From Saccharicrinis sp963667815 (GTDB taxonomy: Bacteria; Bacteroidota; Bacteroidia; Bacteroidales; Marinilabiliaceae), in the NCBI GenBank assembly GCA_963667815.1, contig OY764021.1: a stretch of DNA of 64,000 nucleotides, one strand, 5' to 3'. The position numbers were made by a program, and so were the translations under genes. The notes under the pieces are model-generated. The model did no database searches, had not been told where the DNA came from, and saw only the letters and a list, made by a program, of their open reading frames with translations. Below, piece after piece: positions 54,348 through 63,955 of the stretch; position 1 is the stretch's first letter; every line of letters starts with the position of its first letter.

Positions 54348-55865
54348 TTAACTTATTTGATTAATGGCCAGTAACTCTTCCATTAACTCTCTATTGTTTG
54401 ATAAACGTGGCACTTTATTTTGTCCACCTAATTTATTATGCTTTTTAAGCCAATCAAAAAACAAGTCCTTTCTTGCTATTTCAATTTTGGGTTCAGCTAA
54501 TGTAATATCCTTATATCTTTTTGCTTCGTAATCTGAATTTACATTCTGAAGTTCCTTATCCAGATAATGAGTAAAGGCATTTAAATCATCAGGTTCCTTC
54601 TCAAACTCAATAATCCATTGATGTCGTCCCTGTACCTCTGTACTCATATACATTGGCGCAGCAGTGTACTCTTTAATTACAGCTCCTGTTTGTTCACAGG
54701 CATAGTTTATAGCCTGATTAGAATTATCAACAATTACTTCCTCCCCAAAGGCATTAATAAAATGTTTGGTTCTTCCCGTAATCTTTATTTTAAACGGATA
54801 TTTTGATGTAAACTTAATGGTATCACCAACTACATATCGCCATAAACCTCCATTTGTAGAGATAATCATAGCATAATTGGTTTCTAGTTCAACCTGATCT
54901 AAAGTTAACGCAATTGGATATTCTTTCCCGTACTCACTAATTGGAACAAACTCATAGAAAATACCATAGTCTAACATCAGTAACATAGATGAATCTTGCG
55001 GATCATCCTGAATTGCAAAAAAGCCTTCAGAAGCGTTATACGTTTCCATATAATGCATTTTATCCGATGGTATGATCTTTTTATACTGATCCCTATAAGG
55101 TTCAAAGTTGATACCCCCATGTATAAAGAGCTCCAAATTTGGCCATATATCTAATAAATTATCTGTGCCTTTAGTTTTTAAAATATGCTTGATTAAAACC
55201 AAAAACCAGGATGGTACACCAGATAACGAAGTTACATTCTCATTAATTGTAGCTTCAGTCATTTTAACTAGTTTCTCTTCCCATTTATCCAACAAAGCAA
55301 TGCTTTGATCAGGAGTACGAATAAAATTTACCCAAAAAGGCAGATTACCAATTAAAATGGCAGAAAGGTCTCCATAAAATGACTCTTTACTATACTTACT
55401 CAGCTTCTGACTACCACCAAGTGTTAATCCCTTACCACTAAACAAATCATTTTCAGGATACAACTCATTATAAAGAGCCAACACATCTTTTCCACCTCTA
55501 AAGTGACAATCTTCCAATGCCTCCTTTGATACAGGTATGAACTTACTTTTTGAGGATGTTGTACCAGACGATTTTGCAAACCACTTAATCTCACCAGGCC
55601 ATAAAACATTCTTATCTCCGTGCCTGATATTATCAATTACCGATTCCATTTGTTCATACTTTTGAACCGGAACTCGTTCCTGAAACTGGGATATTGTTTT
55701 TATTGATGCAAAATCATAATGCTTACCATGATGTGTATCTTTTGATCTTTTGATCAAATCAAAAAGCTGTTCCTGTTGAACATCTTCTGGGTTTTCTTTA
55801 AAGTGATTTATTTGTGATAATCGGCGTGTATTTACTAATGATATAATCGAATTCAGTATAGGCAT
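54348..55865 (-). CDS. GH3 auxin-responsive promoter family protein (acyl-adenylate type)
   Basis: A 505-residue protein from the ATG at 55865 (MPILNSIISLVNTRRL...); a longer start at 55976 adds 37 atypical residues. The nucleotide-binding motif SSGTTSSKSKFIPVS lies near residue 95, and YNASEGFF and LWRYVVGDTIKF are conserved in the GH3 family. In plants GH3 enzymes join amino acids to jasmonate or auxin; bacterial members are common in Bacteroidota and have no settled substrate. C-terminal residues end QNKVPRLSNNRE, also typical. It is the gene before dNK on the same strand. Confidence 0.9.
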   Translation of the reverse strand: MPILNSIISLVNTRRLSQINHFKENPEDVQQEQLFDLIKRSKDTHHGKHYDFASIKTISQFQERVPVQKYEQMESVIDNIRHGDKNVLWPGEIKWFAKSSGTTSSKSKFIPVSKEALEDCHFRGGKDVLALYNELYPENDLFSGKGLTLGGSQKLSKYSKESFYGDLSAILIGNLPFWVNFIRTPDQSIALLDKWEEKLVKMTEATINENVTSLSGVPSWFLVLIKHILKTKGTDNLLDIWPNLELFIHGGINFEPYRDQYKKIIPSDKMHYMETYNASEGFFAIQDDPQDSSMLLMLDYGIFYEFVPISEYGKEYPIALTLDQVELETNYAMIISTNGGLWRYVVGDTIKFTSKYPFKIKITGRTKHFINAFGEEVIVDNSNQAINYACEQTGAVIKEYTAAPMYMSTEVQGRHQWIIEFEKEPDDLNAFTHYLDKELQNVNSDYEAKRYKDITLAEPKIEIARKDLFFDWLKKHNKLGGQNKVPRLSNNRELMEELLAINQIS

Positions 55866-56020
55866 ACATATTATTTTTAAGACTTTAAATATAAAAATTT
55901 TCTTAATAGAACTGTTATTAGGACAACCATAAAATACACAGTTCTGTTCATTATTTTTTCTTATTCGAAAAGTCAACCAACCATATAAATTTAATTATTT
56001 TAGCATAAATTTTTTCGACA

Positions 56021-56545
56021 ATGAACTATTTCGACATCGTAGCAGGTATCATTCTAATTATTGCTCTTGTTAGAGGTTACAAAAATGGGCTGGTCATTGA
56101 ATTGGCGTCTCTAACTGCTCTTGTACTTGGTGTATTGGGAGCCATTAAATTTTCCGGATTAACAGAAGAATGGTTAATGCAACATATCTCAGTAAGTTAT
56201 ATTGGGCTTATTGCTTTTATCATCACTTTTGCAGGAATTGTTATTGCTGTGCACCTCATAGCAAAAGCAATAGATAAACTGATCACCGCTGTGGCCCTAG
56301 GCTTTTTAAACCGGGTATTTGGTGCTCTTTTTTCATTTGTTAAATATGCTTTTGTATTAAGTATTATCATGGCTATTTTTTCATCATTTGATCGTACATT
56401 TAACTTGATACCCGAAGATACCAGAGATAGTTCCATTTTATACGAACCCCTGTCGGAATTTGCTCCAAGAGTATTCCCTTATTTAAATTTCGACAAGGAC
56501 AATGCAAAAAACAAGGTTCAAGAAGTTATGGAAGTAAGTATTTAA
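56021..56545 (+). CDS. CvpA family membrane protein
   Basis: A 174-residue protein with about four membrane segments in the first 125 residues. It has the CvpA family start YFDIVAGIILIIALVRGYKNGLVIEL and the FLNRVFGALFSFVKYAFVLS segment near residues 95-115. CvpA was named for colicin V production and is linked to envelope homeostasis; the precise role is open. It lies upstream of tyrS on the same strand, but tyrS has its own promoter element. Confidence 0.9.
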   Translation: MNYFDIVAGIILIIALVRGYKNGLVIELASLTALVLGVLGAIKFSGLTEEWLMQHISVSYIGLIAFIITFAGIVIAVHLIAKAIDKLITAVALGFLNRVFGALFSFVKYAFVLSIIMAIFSSFDRTFNLIPEDTRDSSILYEPLSEFAPRVFPYLNFDKDNAKNKVQEVMEVSI

Positions 56546-56571
56546 TCTCATTAATTCACAATCTTTTCTAT

Positions 56572-56579
56572 TATCTTTG
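56572..56579 (+). promoter_or_regulatory. -7 promoter element of tyrS
   Basis: TATCTTTG, a consensus match 43 nt before the ATG at 56623. Confidence 0.45.
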
Positions 56580-56622
56580 GCACCACATTAATAAAGAAAA
56601 ATCATAAGTTAAAAATATAACC

Positions 56623-57915
56623 ATGAATTTTGTTGAGGAATTGAAATGGCGTGGCATGATTCACGATATGATGCCCGGAACGGAAGAACAACTACAAAAA
56701 GAATTGACAACTGCTTATGTGGGTATTGACCCAACTGCAGACTCGTTACATATTGGTCACCTGGTTTCTGTAATGATGTTAAAACATTTACAGGTTGCAG
56801 GTCACCGCCCTGTTGTATTAGTTGGTGGAGCTACCGGAATGATTGGAGATCCATCTGGTAAGTCAGCAGAAAGAAACTTGTTGGATGAAACAACGCTTCG
56901 TCATAATCAGGATTGCTTAAAAGCACAATTAAGTCGTTTTTTAGATTTTAACAGTGGAGCCGAAAACCAGGCGCTAATGGTGAATAACTACGACTGGATG
57001 AAGGAATTTTCATTTCTTGAGTTTATCCGTGATATTGGGAAACACCTTACTGTAAATTATATGATGGCCAAAGATTCTGTAAAGAAAAGAATCAGTGGCG
57101 AAGGAAATACTGGATTATCTTTTACTGAATTTACCTATCAGTTAGTTCAGGGAACCGATTTTTACCATTTGTATAAAACACACAATTGTAAACTTCAAAT
57201 GGGAGGTTCTGACCAGTGGGGAAATATTACTACCGGAACAGAACTTATCCGTAGAAAATTAGGCGGAGAAGCATTTGCCATGACTTGTCCTTTAATCACA
57301 AAAGCTGATGGTGGAAAGTTTGGTAAGACAGAATCTGGAAATATTTGGTTAGATCCAAAGAGAACCAGTCCTTATAAATTCTACCAATTCTGGTTAAACA
57401 CTTCTGATGCTGATGCTGAGAAGTACATTAAGATATTTACACTTTTATCGCAAGATGAAGTTGAAAGTTTGGTAAAAGAACATGCAGAGGCTCCTCATGC
57501 AAGAGCACTTCAGAAAAAACTTGCTGAGGAAGTTACCGTAATGATTCATGGCAGAGAAGCATACGAAACAGCTGTAGAAGCCAGCCAAATTTTATTTGGA
57601 AAATCAACAATGGATGCGCTAAAAAAGATTGATGAAGATACTTTCTTATCGGTTTTTGAAGGTGTTCCAACATTTAATATTGCAAAAAGTGACCTTACTG
57701 AAGGTCTTGATATTTTAGAATTAATTGCTGTTCAAACGGAAATTTTCCCATCAAAAGGAGAAGCTCGAAAAACCATTAAAGGTGGTGGTGTAAGTTTAAA
57801 TAAGGAAAAAATTACAGCACAAGACATGCTCGTTAAGGACGATTACTTATTAAATGATAAGTACTTACTATTCCAAAAAGGAAAGAAAAATTACTTTGTT
57901 GTAGTTGCAGAGTAA
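56623..57915 (+). CDS. tyrS: Tyrosyl-tRNA synthetase
   Basis: A 430-residue class I synthetase. The HIGH motif is HIGH at residues 43-46, and the KMSKS loop is the KFGKT variant at residues 232-236, as in the TyrRS family with this layout. The tyrosine-binding residues lie in YVGIDPTADSLH and YQLVQGTDFYHL. A C-terminal S4-like RNA-binding domain is present (KGEARKTIKGGGVSLN). Length is normal. It is followed by a strong terminator. Confidence 0.97.
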   Translation: MNFVEELKWRGMIHDMMPGTEEQLQKELTTAYVGIDPTADSLHIGHLVSVMMLKHLQVAGHRPVVLVGGATGMIGDPSGKSAERNLLDETTLRHNQDCLKAQLSRFLDFNSGAENQALMVNNYDWMKEFSFLEFIRDIGKHLTVNYMMAKDSVKKRISGEGNTGLSFTEFTYQLVQGTDFYHLYKTHNCKLQMGGSDQWGNITTGTELIRRKLGGEAFAMTCPLITKADGGKFGKTESGNIWLDPKRTSPYKFYQFWLNTSDADAEKYIKIFTLLSQDEVESLVKEHAEAPHARALQKKLAEEVTVMIHGREAYETAVEASQILFGKSTMDALKKIDEDTFLSVFEGVPTFNIAKSDLTEGLDILELIAVQTEIFPSKGEARKTIKGGGVSLNKEKITAQDMLVKDDYLLNDKYLLFQKGKKNYFVVVAE

Positions 57916-57938
57916 ACTATATAATATTTTGTTACAAT

Positions 57939-57974
57939 GGCCTTCCTCGGAATTATCTGAAGAAGGCCTTTTTT
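57939..57974 (+). terminator. Intrinsic terminator of tyrS
   Basis: GGCCTTC (57939-57945) pairs with GAAGGCC (57962-57968), followed by six T residues. Confidence 0.85.
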
Positions 57975-58120
57975 GTTTTGACTAACTTCAAACTATATGA
58001 CACAAATAGTATATATACTTCTATAAACACATTAGAATATATGACCAAAATCGTCCAGTTTGTAATTCTGTTCATTGCATTTGGATATATTCGCATCCGA
58101 AATTTCAATTCAAACTTAAA

Positions 58121-58698
58121 ATGAAAAATTATTAATTGTACCCATTCTAATTCTTTGTGTGCATTTATCGTCAAACGCTCAAACAGAAAAAAGTAATTTT
58201 CTATTTTCAGGCGCTACAGACTTATCCTCCTTTAGCCAGTTTAAAACAAGACTAGAGTAAGATGGTGATAACTCTGGAGATCATCAAAAAACAACTAGTT
58301 TTGATATCGCACCATCAATTGCTTATTTTTTTATTGATAACCTGGCTGTTGGTATTACAATGGACTATTCCTTTCTAAAAATTGAAGAATTAAAAGAAAA
58401 TAGTATCATAATTGGCCCTATGGCAAGATACTATATTGGAAATTCTAAGTTCAAACCTTTTATTCAAGCTGCTGTAGGTTTTGGAAAAAATAAAACTACT
58501 GATGACAATGATGAAATGTCCTTCAATACTACTTGCCTTGATTTAAATGCAGGAGTAGCTGTTTTTGCAAATAAATATGTTTCACTAGACCTCGCTCTGG
58601 GATATTTATATACGGCTAACACCTATAAGGAAGACCATGATCTTAAATTAATTGCTGAAGGTCTCAATATTAGTTTCGGATTTTCTGTTTACCTATAA
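58121..58698 (+). pseudogene. Broken outer-membrane beta-barrel gene
   Basis: The ATG at 58121 is followed by AAAAA and a stop after four codons. Adding one A to that run gives a good signal peptide (MKKLLIVPILILCVHLSSNAQ) and an open frame as far as a TAA at 58258. After that stop the same frame is open to 58698 and encodes barrel-like strands (DIAPSIAYFFIDNLAVGITM, PMARYYIGNSKFKPFIQAA) and a terminal Phe-Gly-Phe-Ser-Val-Tyr-Leu end. So the gene has a one-base deletion and an in-frame stop, about 46 codons into a product of some 192 residues. It looks like a decaying outer-membrane beta-barrel gene. Confidence 0.75.
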
Positions 58699-58737
58699 TC
58701 AACGAAATAAAGAACTTCGGTAAATTTTATAAATACT

Positions 58738-58783
58738 AAAGGCGTTTAATTATTCAATCCAAAATAATTAAACGCCTTTTTTT
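58738..58783 (+). terminator. Intrinsic terminator after the broken barrel gene
   Basis: AAAGGCGTTTAATTATT (58738-58754) pairs with its exact complement (58763-58779), followed by a T-run. The terminator is intact although the gene is not. Confidence 0.85.
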
Positions 58784-58824
58784 GTTTCCTTCAATTCATT
58801 TTCTTTGTAAAAAAGAGTTGACTC

Positions 58825-59328
58825 ATGCGATATATATTATTTTTCATATTACTTATAAGCTTAGGTAACCTCAAAGCACAAAAAAAAATACTCGTTTTTC
58901 TGAATGAAACAGAGCAACAAGCTGTTCAAATTCAAACTGGTGGCTTAGTCTTACTGGAATACAGTGGTTATTTAAAACAAAAGGAATTAACCATGAATTA
59001 CATATTATCAGTTAATGATAGTTCTGTAGTACTCGGAAAATCAAGATTATTCAGAGGTCCTTCAGAAAGAAGAGAAATTAGATTGCAGGATATTACAGGC
59101 GTAAGAAAGGTAAGTGTTGGATCGCAACTTTTAAAGTTTGCATTAACATCTGTAGCCACTATAGGCTCGTATTATGCGCTCAGTGATATGAATGATATTA
59201 ACACTACTGAAAGATTACTATATTCAACAGGAATTGGATTAACTACAAATTTTGCCATAAAACTGGCTTTCCCAACTAAAAAAGTAAAGTATAAACTCAA
59301 TAAAAACTGGAAAATATTTACCTTATAA
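58825..59328 (+). CDS. Secreted protein, unknown function
   Basis: A 167-residue protein with a signal peptide (cleavage after KAQ, residue about 20). The mature part has a beta-rich first half (VFLNETEQQAVQIQTGGLVLLEYSGYL) and a second half with a possible short membrane segment (FALTSVATIGSYYALS, about residues 108-123). I recognise no family. Its stop overlaps the convergent carbamoyltransferase stop by 6 bp. Confidence 0.6.
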   Translation: MRYILFFILLISLGNLKAQKKILVFLNETEQQAVQIQTGGLVLLEYSGYLKQKELTMNYILSVNDSSVVLGKSRLFRGPSERREIRLQDITGVRKVSVGSQLLKFALTSVATIGSYYALSDMNDINTTERLLYSTGIGLTTNFAIKLAFPTKKVKYKLNKNWKIFTL

Positions 59329-60972
59329 AAGCTTTAGTCTACCATTTAAAACCACTGCATCTAAACACATATTTTTAGCCGAATTAACAGCATCTTCATG
59401 TGTATGTACAATTGGCTCTCCTCTTTTATTAAAGGATGTATTAATTAGTGCTTTAATTCCATACTTTTTATGCAAACAGGTAAGCAGATGAAACATAAAC
59501 TTATTTTGTGAAGTATTACGAATTGTTTGTACTCTTGCTGTTCCGTCAATATGCACCACTCCATCTATTTCGTTTGCCTTGTCCTCATCAATATCAAAAT
59601 CTAACAACATCAAATTGCTCAGATGATGAACCTCTTCTAAACCCGTAAAATATTTTGCATTTTCTTCAAGCATTATCGGAGCAACAGGACGATACCACTC
59701 TCTACCCTTATGTTGCATGCTAACACGATTTGCTAATTCTTTATCATTAGCCAAAGCAACTATACTTCTATTCCCTAAAGCCCTTGGACCAACCTCTCCA
59801 TAACCATTACAAATACCAATAACTTTACCCTGACGAATAAAATCAGCAACATCTTCAATATCATCTAATGAAATATCGTGATATGCTTCAATTTGCCAGT
59901 TGTTTAAATAGGGAGAATGAATCTCCAACTTCCTATGTTTCTGCCATTCTACAAAAGCTGCTGCACCTAACGACAATCCACTATCTTCAGTACAAGGAGG
60001 AATAAAAACATCTTTAAATAAACCAGCATTAAGAATAGTTGTATTGGCAACAATATTTAATGCCGATCCACCAGAATAATATAAATAATCAGCCGCTGTT
60101 TTCTTTTGTAAATGTTGTAGAATATTTAATAATTCACGAATAAAGATATGCTGAAGCGTTGCGACTATATGATGCAGAAACGAATCATGCGTATCTAATT
60201 TTCCTTCCTTCCAATTGAAGGATTGTTGTGCCTTTGCATAAAACGCTCCTTTCTTTCCCCACAATTCTGAAAAATAATTGTTAGCCACCAACCAGGCTTC
60301 TATCTCTTTTGAATAACTACCATAAGAAGCCAAGCCCATCATCTTTCCGGGAACGGAATTTTGCTGATTGTATTTCGCTCCTATTATTCCAAAAACAAGT
60401 GCATTCGCATTAAAAAATGATGAGAGATACTTATAATCCCAATGATACTCTAAATTGCACAATTGACCGTTAACATATTGCCAGGCAGAAAAATTAGACA
60501 AACTACCTCCCCCATCAAAATGAATTAATAAGCTGTTTTCTTTAAAATCGCCATAAAACGGAAGGCAACTGCTAATATGTGCTAATTCATGATTAATTGA
60601 ATAACCGGATCTTTCATGATCTAACCACCAACAACGCCCCTTTTCTATCATTGGGAATAGTTCTTGATTTAAAGGACCTTCGTAACGGAACTTTCCACAT
60701 GTAGAGATCATGGCTCTGCCTACAACATTATCTGGGAAAATCAAATCAAAATCATCAGGAGCTAAAAGCTTTTCTTCTTTTAATACCTGATAAAGTGATT
60801 CATGCAATTTATTGTCGTGTTTTTTACGACTTTTTCTTTCGAAAGTAAGGTGCTTTAAAACTTTGCCCTCATGCATTAATGTAATTGCATGATCGTGTAC
60901 AAAATAAGGTGTATCACTATTCAATCTATCCTGAATAGCATATATGGCCAAAGTTGGTTTTGAAACATCCAT
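59323..60972 (-). CDS. NodU/TobZ-type carbamoyltransferase
   Basis: A 549-residue enzyme with the two-domain layout of O-carbamoyltransferases. The N-terminal Kae1-like domain has the metal-binding HELAH (His128, His132) and the ASKHD-type sugar-kinase-like phosphate loops (LLIHFDGGGSLSNF, YYSGGSALN). The C-terminal part has GPRALGNRSIVA and GREWYRPVAP, both typical of the family, which moves carbamoyl from carbamoyl phosphate to a hydroxyl through a carbamoyl-adenylate. The acceptor is unknown. It starts 2 bp after the DUF6427-like gene, which overlaps purD by 4 bp, so the three form one operon. Confidence 0.9.
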   Translation of the reverse strand: MDVSKPTLAIYAIQDRLNSDTPYFVHDHAITLMHEGKVLKHLTFERKSRKKHDNKLHESLYQVLKEEKLLAPDDFDLIFPDNVVGRAMISTCGKFRYEGPLNQELFPMIEKGRCWWLDHERSGYSINHELAHISSCLPFYGDFKENSLLIHFDGGGSLSNFSAWQYVNGQLCNLEYHWDYKYLSSFFNANALVFGIIGAKYNQQNSVPGKMMGLASYGSYSKEIEAWLVANNYFSELWGKKGAFYAKAQQSFNWKEGKLDTHDSFLHHIVATLQHIFIRELLNILQHLQKKTAADYLYYSGGSALNIVANTTILNAGLFKDVFIPPCTEDSGLSLGAAAFVEWQKHRKLEIHSPYLNNWQIEAYHDISLDDIEDVADFIRQGKVIGICNGYGEVGPRALGNRSIVALANDKELANRVSMQHKGREWYRPVAPIMLEENAKYFTGLEEVHHLSNLMLLDFDIDEDKANEIDGVVHIDGTARVQTIRNTSQNKFMFHLLTCLHKKYGIKALINTSFNKRGEPIVHTHEDAVNSAKNMCLDAVVLNGRLKLL

Positions 60973-60974
60973 AG

Positions 60975-61949
60975 TTACAAAAACAATTGACCGATAATTG
61001 TTAATGCCACAACACTAAAAAAGAAAATATTTTGCCATAACCAGGAAGTTAAACTACCTATAAGATGTGAAATTAATAAGGAGATAAATATTGAAACCAA
61101 CGGCATAATTTCTTTACCTCCACCAGTTATAATAACCACCACAACAATATATAATGTTGTTAATATAACTGAGTTATATTGCTTACGTGTAAATATTTTC
61201 TTTTTACCTAATTCATTAACTACCTTAATGATAGAAACAAAAAGCAGTAACAATAAGACTCCGAAATATATTAAGGTTATGGATGAAAAATCATAAGGCC
61301 ATATTAACTTTTGCTTTGTTGGCTCAATATAAAAAAGAAAATCATCTATACTTCCCAAAGCCAACTCATATCCTAAAACAAAAATCCAGGGTAATATAAA
61401 ACCAATGATTGTTGCTAAAAAAGACTTAAATGACAATATCCTTAATACGGACATTACCAGCAATATTAAGGGAAATAAGAGAACTATTTTATACGAGAAC
61501 AAACTACCTACGGCAATCCAAAAAGAAGCTAAAAAGCACTCTTTCATTGTTTTTCTATAATTATAAGCTTCGAATAAATAACCAAAACTTAGAATTATAA
61601 AAATTGCCGATAACCAAATGGGGCTTAAGTGCTGTATGGAAGGAATACTACCCGCTAATAATATAAAGATAAAGCCTGGCAAAGCAGACTGAGATTGAAG
61701 CAAACTATACCTTGTATTATACCGGGTGATTCCTAAAACAATAAAAAGGGCACAAAAGAAACTCGATAAAAGTGATACCCAGTTATTCTTTACCAATGGA
61801 GACAGCAGATTCCATAATGGCATTTTAGAATGTATAGAAGCTGTAATTACATCACTCTTTAATACAGGTATAACCCATAATACAATTAAAACAAGGAGCA
61901 TAAATGCATATGCTCCTATTTTATTGTTATGAACTTGCTTTAAAATCAT
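60975..61949 (-). CDS. DUF6427-like multi-pass membrane protein
   Basis: A 324-residue protein with about ten membrane segments and very short loops. From memory it resembles the DUF6427 family found next to purD in Bacteroidota; the function is not known, and a role in surface polymer export has been considered for similar proteins. Start codon overlaps the purD stop by 4 bp, so translation is coupled. The carbamoyltransferase gene follows after 2 bp, which links it to sugar modification. Confidence 0.75.
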   Translation of the reverse strand: MILKQVHNNKIGAYAFMLLVLIVLWVIPVLKSDVITASIHSKMPLWNLLSPLVKNNWVSLLSSFFCALFIVLGITRYNTRYSLLQSQSALPGFIFILLAGSIPSIQHLSPIWLSAIFIILSFGYLFEAYNYRKTMKECFLASFWIAVGSLFSYKIVLLFPLILLVMSVLRILSFKSFLATIIGFILPWIFVLGYELALGSIDDFLFYIEPTKQKLIWPYDFSSITLIYFGVLLLLLFVSIIKVVNELGKKKIFTRKQYNSVILTTLYIVVVVIITGGGKEIMPLVSIFISLLISHLIGSLTSWLWQNIFFFSVVALTIIGQLFL

Positions 61950-63214
61950 AAATCAAATCCAATATCTTTTCTGAAATATTTATCTTCGTAATTAATAACC
62001 TCAGTATTTTTATACGACTTTTCAAGCGCTTCTTTAAAAGTATTTCCGTATGAACTTAAAGCAATAACACGACCTCCGTTTGTAACAACCTTACCATCTT
62101 GTAATTTTGTTCCTGCATGAAAAGCAATACCATCAGTTACATTATCAAAACCTGTCATTTCTTTACCTTTTTCATAATCACCTGGATATCCTCCGGCAAC
62201 CATCATAACAGTTGTAACCGCTTGCTCTTCGATTTCAATAACGTGATCTTTCAAAGTTTTTGATGCTGTAGCTTCAAAAAGTGTCAACAGGTCACTTTTA
62301 ATACGAGGCATAACAACTTCAGTTTCAGGATCACCCATTCGTACATTGTACTCAATTACGTATGGCTCATCACCTACTTTAATTAATCCAATGAATATAA
62401 ACCCTTTATACGGTATCTCTTCTGATTGTAATCCTTGAACCGTTGGGAAAATGATTCTTTTATGAACTTTCTTCATAAATTCATCATCGGCAAATGGAAC
62501 CGGACTTACAGCTCCCATTCCTCCAGTGTTCAGTCCAGTATCTCCTTCACCAATTCTTTTATAGTCTTTGGCTTCAGGGAATACTACATAACCAGAACCG
62601 TCCGTCAATACAAATACTGACAATTCAATACCACTTAAAAACTCTTCAATTACAACTTTTTTACTGGCCTCACCAAACTTACCATCCAACATGGTACTCA
62701 ATTCAGTTTTTGCCTGCGCTATGTCATCTATAATTAAAACGCCTTTTCCGGCAGCTAATCCGTCAGCTTTTAAAACGTATGGAGATTTCATTTCATCCAA
62801 AAATGCCAAACCTTCCTGAAGATTTTCAGGAGTTACAGTTTTATATTTAGCAGTAGGAATTCCATAAGTAGCCATAAATTCTTTAGCAAACTCTTTACTA
62901 CCTTCTAATTTAGCGCCTCTTTTACCCGGACCAATTACTGGAATACTTGCTAATTCAGGATCATTTAAAAAGAAATCTTTAACTCCTCGTACTAATGGCT
63001 CTTCAGGTCCTACAACCAACATATCTATTTGATATTCGAGTGCCACTTTCTTTACTGCCTCAAAATCGTTTGGATTAATATCTACATTTGTTCCCAATTC
63101 TGCAGTTCCTGCATTTCCGGGAGCAATGATTAGTTCGGTAAGTTTTGGACTTTGTTTCAATTTCCAGGCCATGGCATGTTCTCTACCACCAGACCCCAAT
63201 AATAATACCTTCAT
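61946..63214 (-). CDS. purD: Phosphoribosylamine-glycine ligase
   Basis: A 422-residue ATP-grasp enzyme of purine synthesis. It has the N-terminal MKVLLLGSGGREHAMAWKL, IDMLVVGPEEPLVRG, the ATP-grasp core with YVLKADGLAAGKGV, and NVRMGDPETEVVMPR near the metal site. Length is normal. It is the first gene of the purD-DUF6427-carbamoyltransferase operon. No purine riboswitch or PUR box is seen upstream. Confidence 0.97.
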   Translation of the reverse strand: MKVLLLGSGGREHAMAWKLKQSPKLTELIIAPGNAGTAELGTNVDINPNDFEAVKKVALEYQIDMLVVGPEEPLVRGVKDFFLNDPELASIPVIGPGKRGAKLEGSKEFAKEFMATYGIPTAKYKTVTPENLQEGLAFLDEMKSPYVLKADGLAAGKGVLIIDDIAQAKTELSTMLDGKFGEASKKVVIEEFLSGIELSVFVLTDGSGYVVFPEAKDYKRIGEGDTGLNTGGMGAVSPVPFADDEFMKKVHKRIIFPTVQGLQSEEIPYKGFIFIGLIKVGDEPYVIEYNVRMGDPETEVVMPRIKSDLLTLFEATASKTLKDHVIEIEEQAVTTVMMVAGGYPGDYEKGKEMTGFDNVTDGIAFHAGTKLQDGKVVTNGGRVIALSSYGNTFKEALEKSYKNTEVINYEDKYFRKDIGFDL

Positions 63215-63337
63215 ACGTTTGCTATTAAATTAGCGAATAAGATTTCTGACTATATTGATTAATTAACTGCATTTTAAAACCTCAAATTTAAAGCCTTCCG
63301 TTTAATTAACCATCAAATAAGGTCAATATCTATTAAT

Positions 63338-63955
63338 TTATTTTATAGTACTTGTAATATAACCTTTCTTATTTATTAACTCCAGTGTTTTAGGGAAAGC
63401 ATACTTCATATTTTTTTCTGCTTTTAATGAATCATGAAACACAATTATAGAACCCGGTTTAACATAGCCTTCAACATTTTTAAAAACTGCCTTTCCGCTT
63501 AATTTTCTGTTATAATCCCGACTCAATACATTCCACATGATCACTTTATCAAACTTTTCCTTTAAAAGCTTAATGTACGATGGGTACAACATTCCATGCG
63601 GTGGACGAAATAACTTTGAATCGATTAACTGTGCCGCCTTTTCTATATTATCAAAATAATCCTTTTTATTATACGACCAGGCTTTAATATGATTGTAAGT
63701 ATGATTTCCTACTGCATGACCTCTTCTTAATACTTCCTCATAAACATCAGGATGCTTAAACACATTCTCTCCAACACAAAAGAATGTTAGCTTGGCATTC
63801 CATTTATCAGCCTCATCTAATACCCAAGGCGTAACCTCAGGTATCGGTCCATCATCAAATGTAACAAACACTTCTTTTTTATCTGTTTTTTCAGACCATG
63901 TGGCACCTTTAAAAATACCAGATAAAAGGAACGATGGTTGTATCATTAGTCCCAT
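63338..63955 (-). CDS. Polysaccharide deacetylase (NodB type)
   Basis: A 205-residue protein with all the NodB motifs: TFDDGP with Asp34/Asp35, HTYNH (metal His85 and His89), RPPHG (Arg117-His120) and VFHDS (His174). The start is at 63955 (MGLMIQPSFL), with a weakly hydrophobic N-terminus and no clear signal peptide, so it may be membrane-associated or cytosolic. NodB-type enzymes remove acetyl groups from chitin-like oligomers or peptidoglycan. The substrate is unknown. The minus-strand gene may belong to a unit that runs in from outside the window. Confidence 0.93.
   Translation of the reverse strand: MGLMIQPSFLLSGIFKGATWSEKTDKKEVFVTFDDGPIPEVTPWVLDEADKWNAKLTFFCVGENVFKHPDVYEEVLRRGHAVGNHTYNHIKAWSYNKKDYFDNIEKAAQLIDSKLFRPPHGMLYPSYIKLLKEKFDKVIMWNVLSRDYNRKLSGKAVFKNVEGYVKPGSIIVFHDSLKAEKNMKYAFPKTLELINKKGYITSTIK

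Noticed and set aside
62435..62733. Plus-strand frames inside purD
   Set aside because: They are antisense shadows of a clear ATP-grasp enzyme gene.
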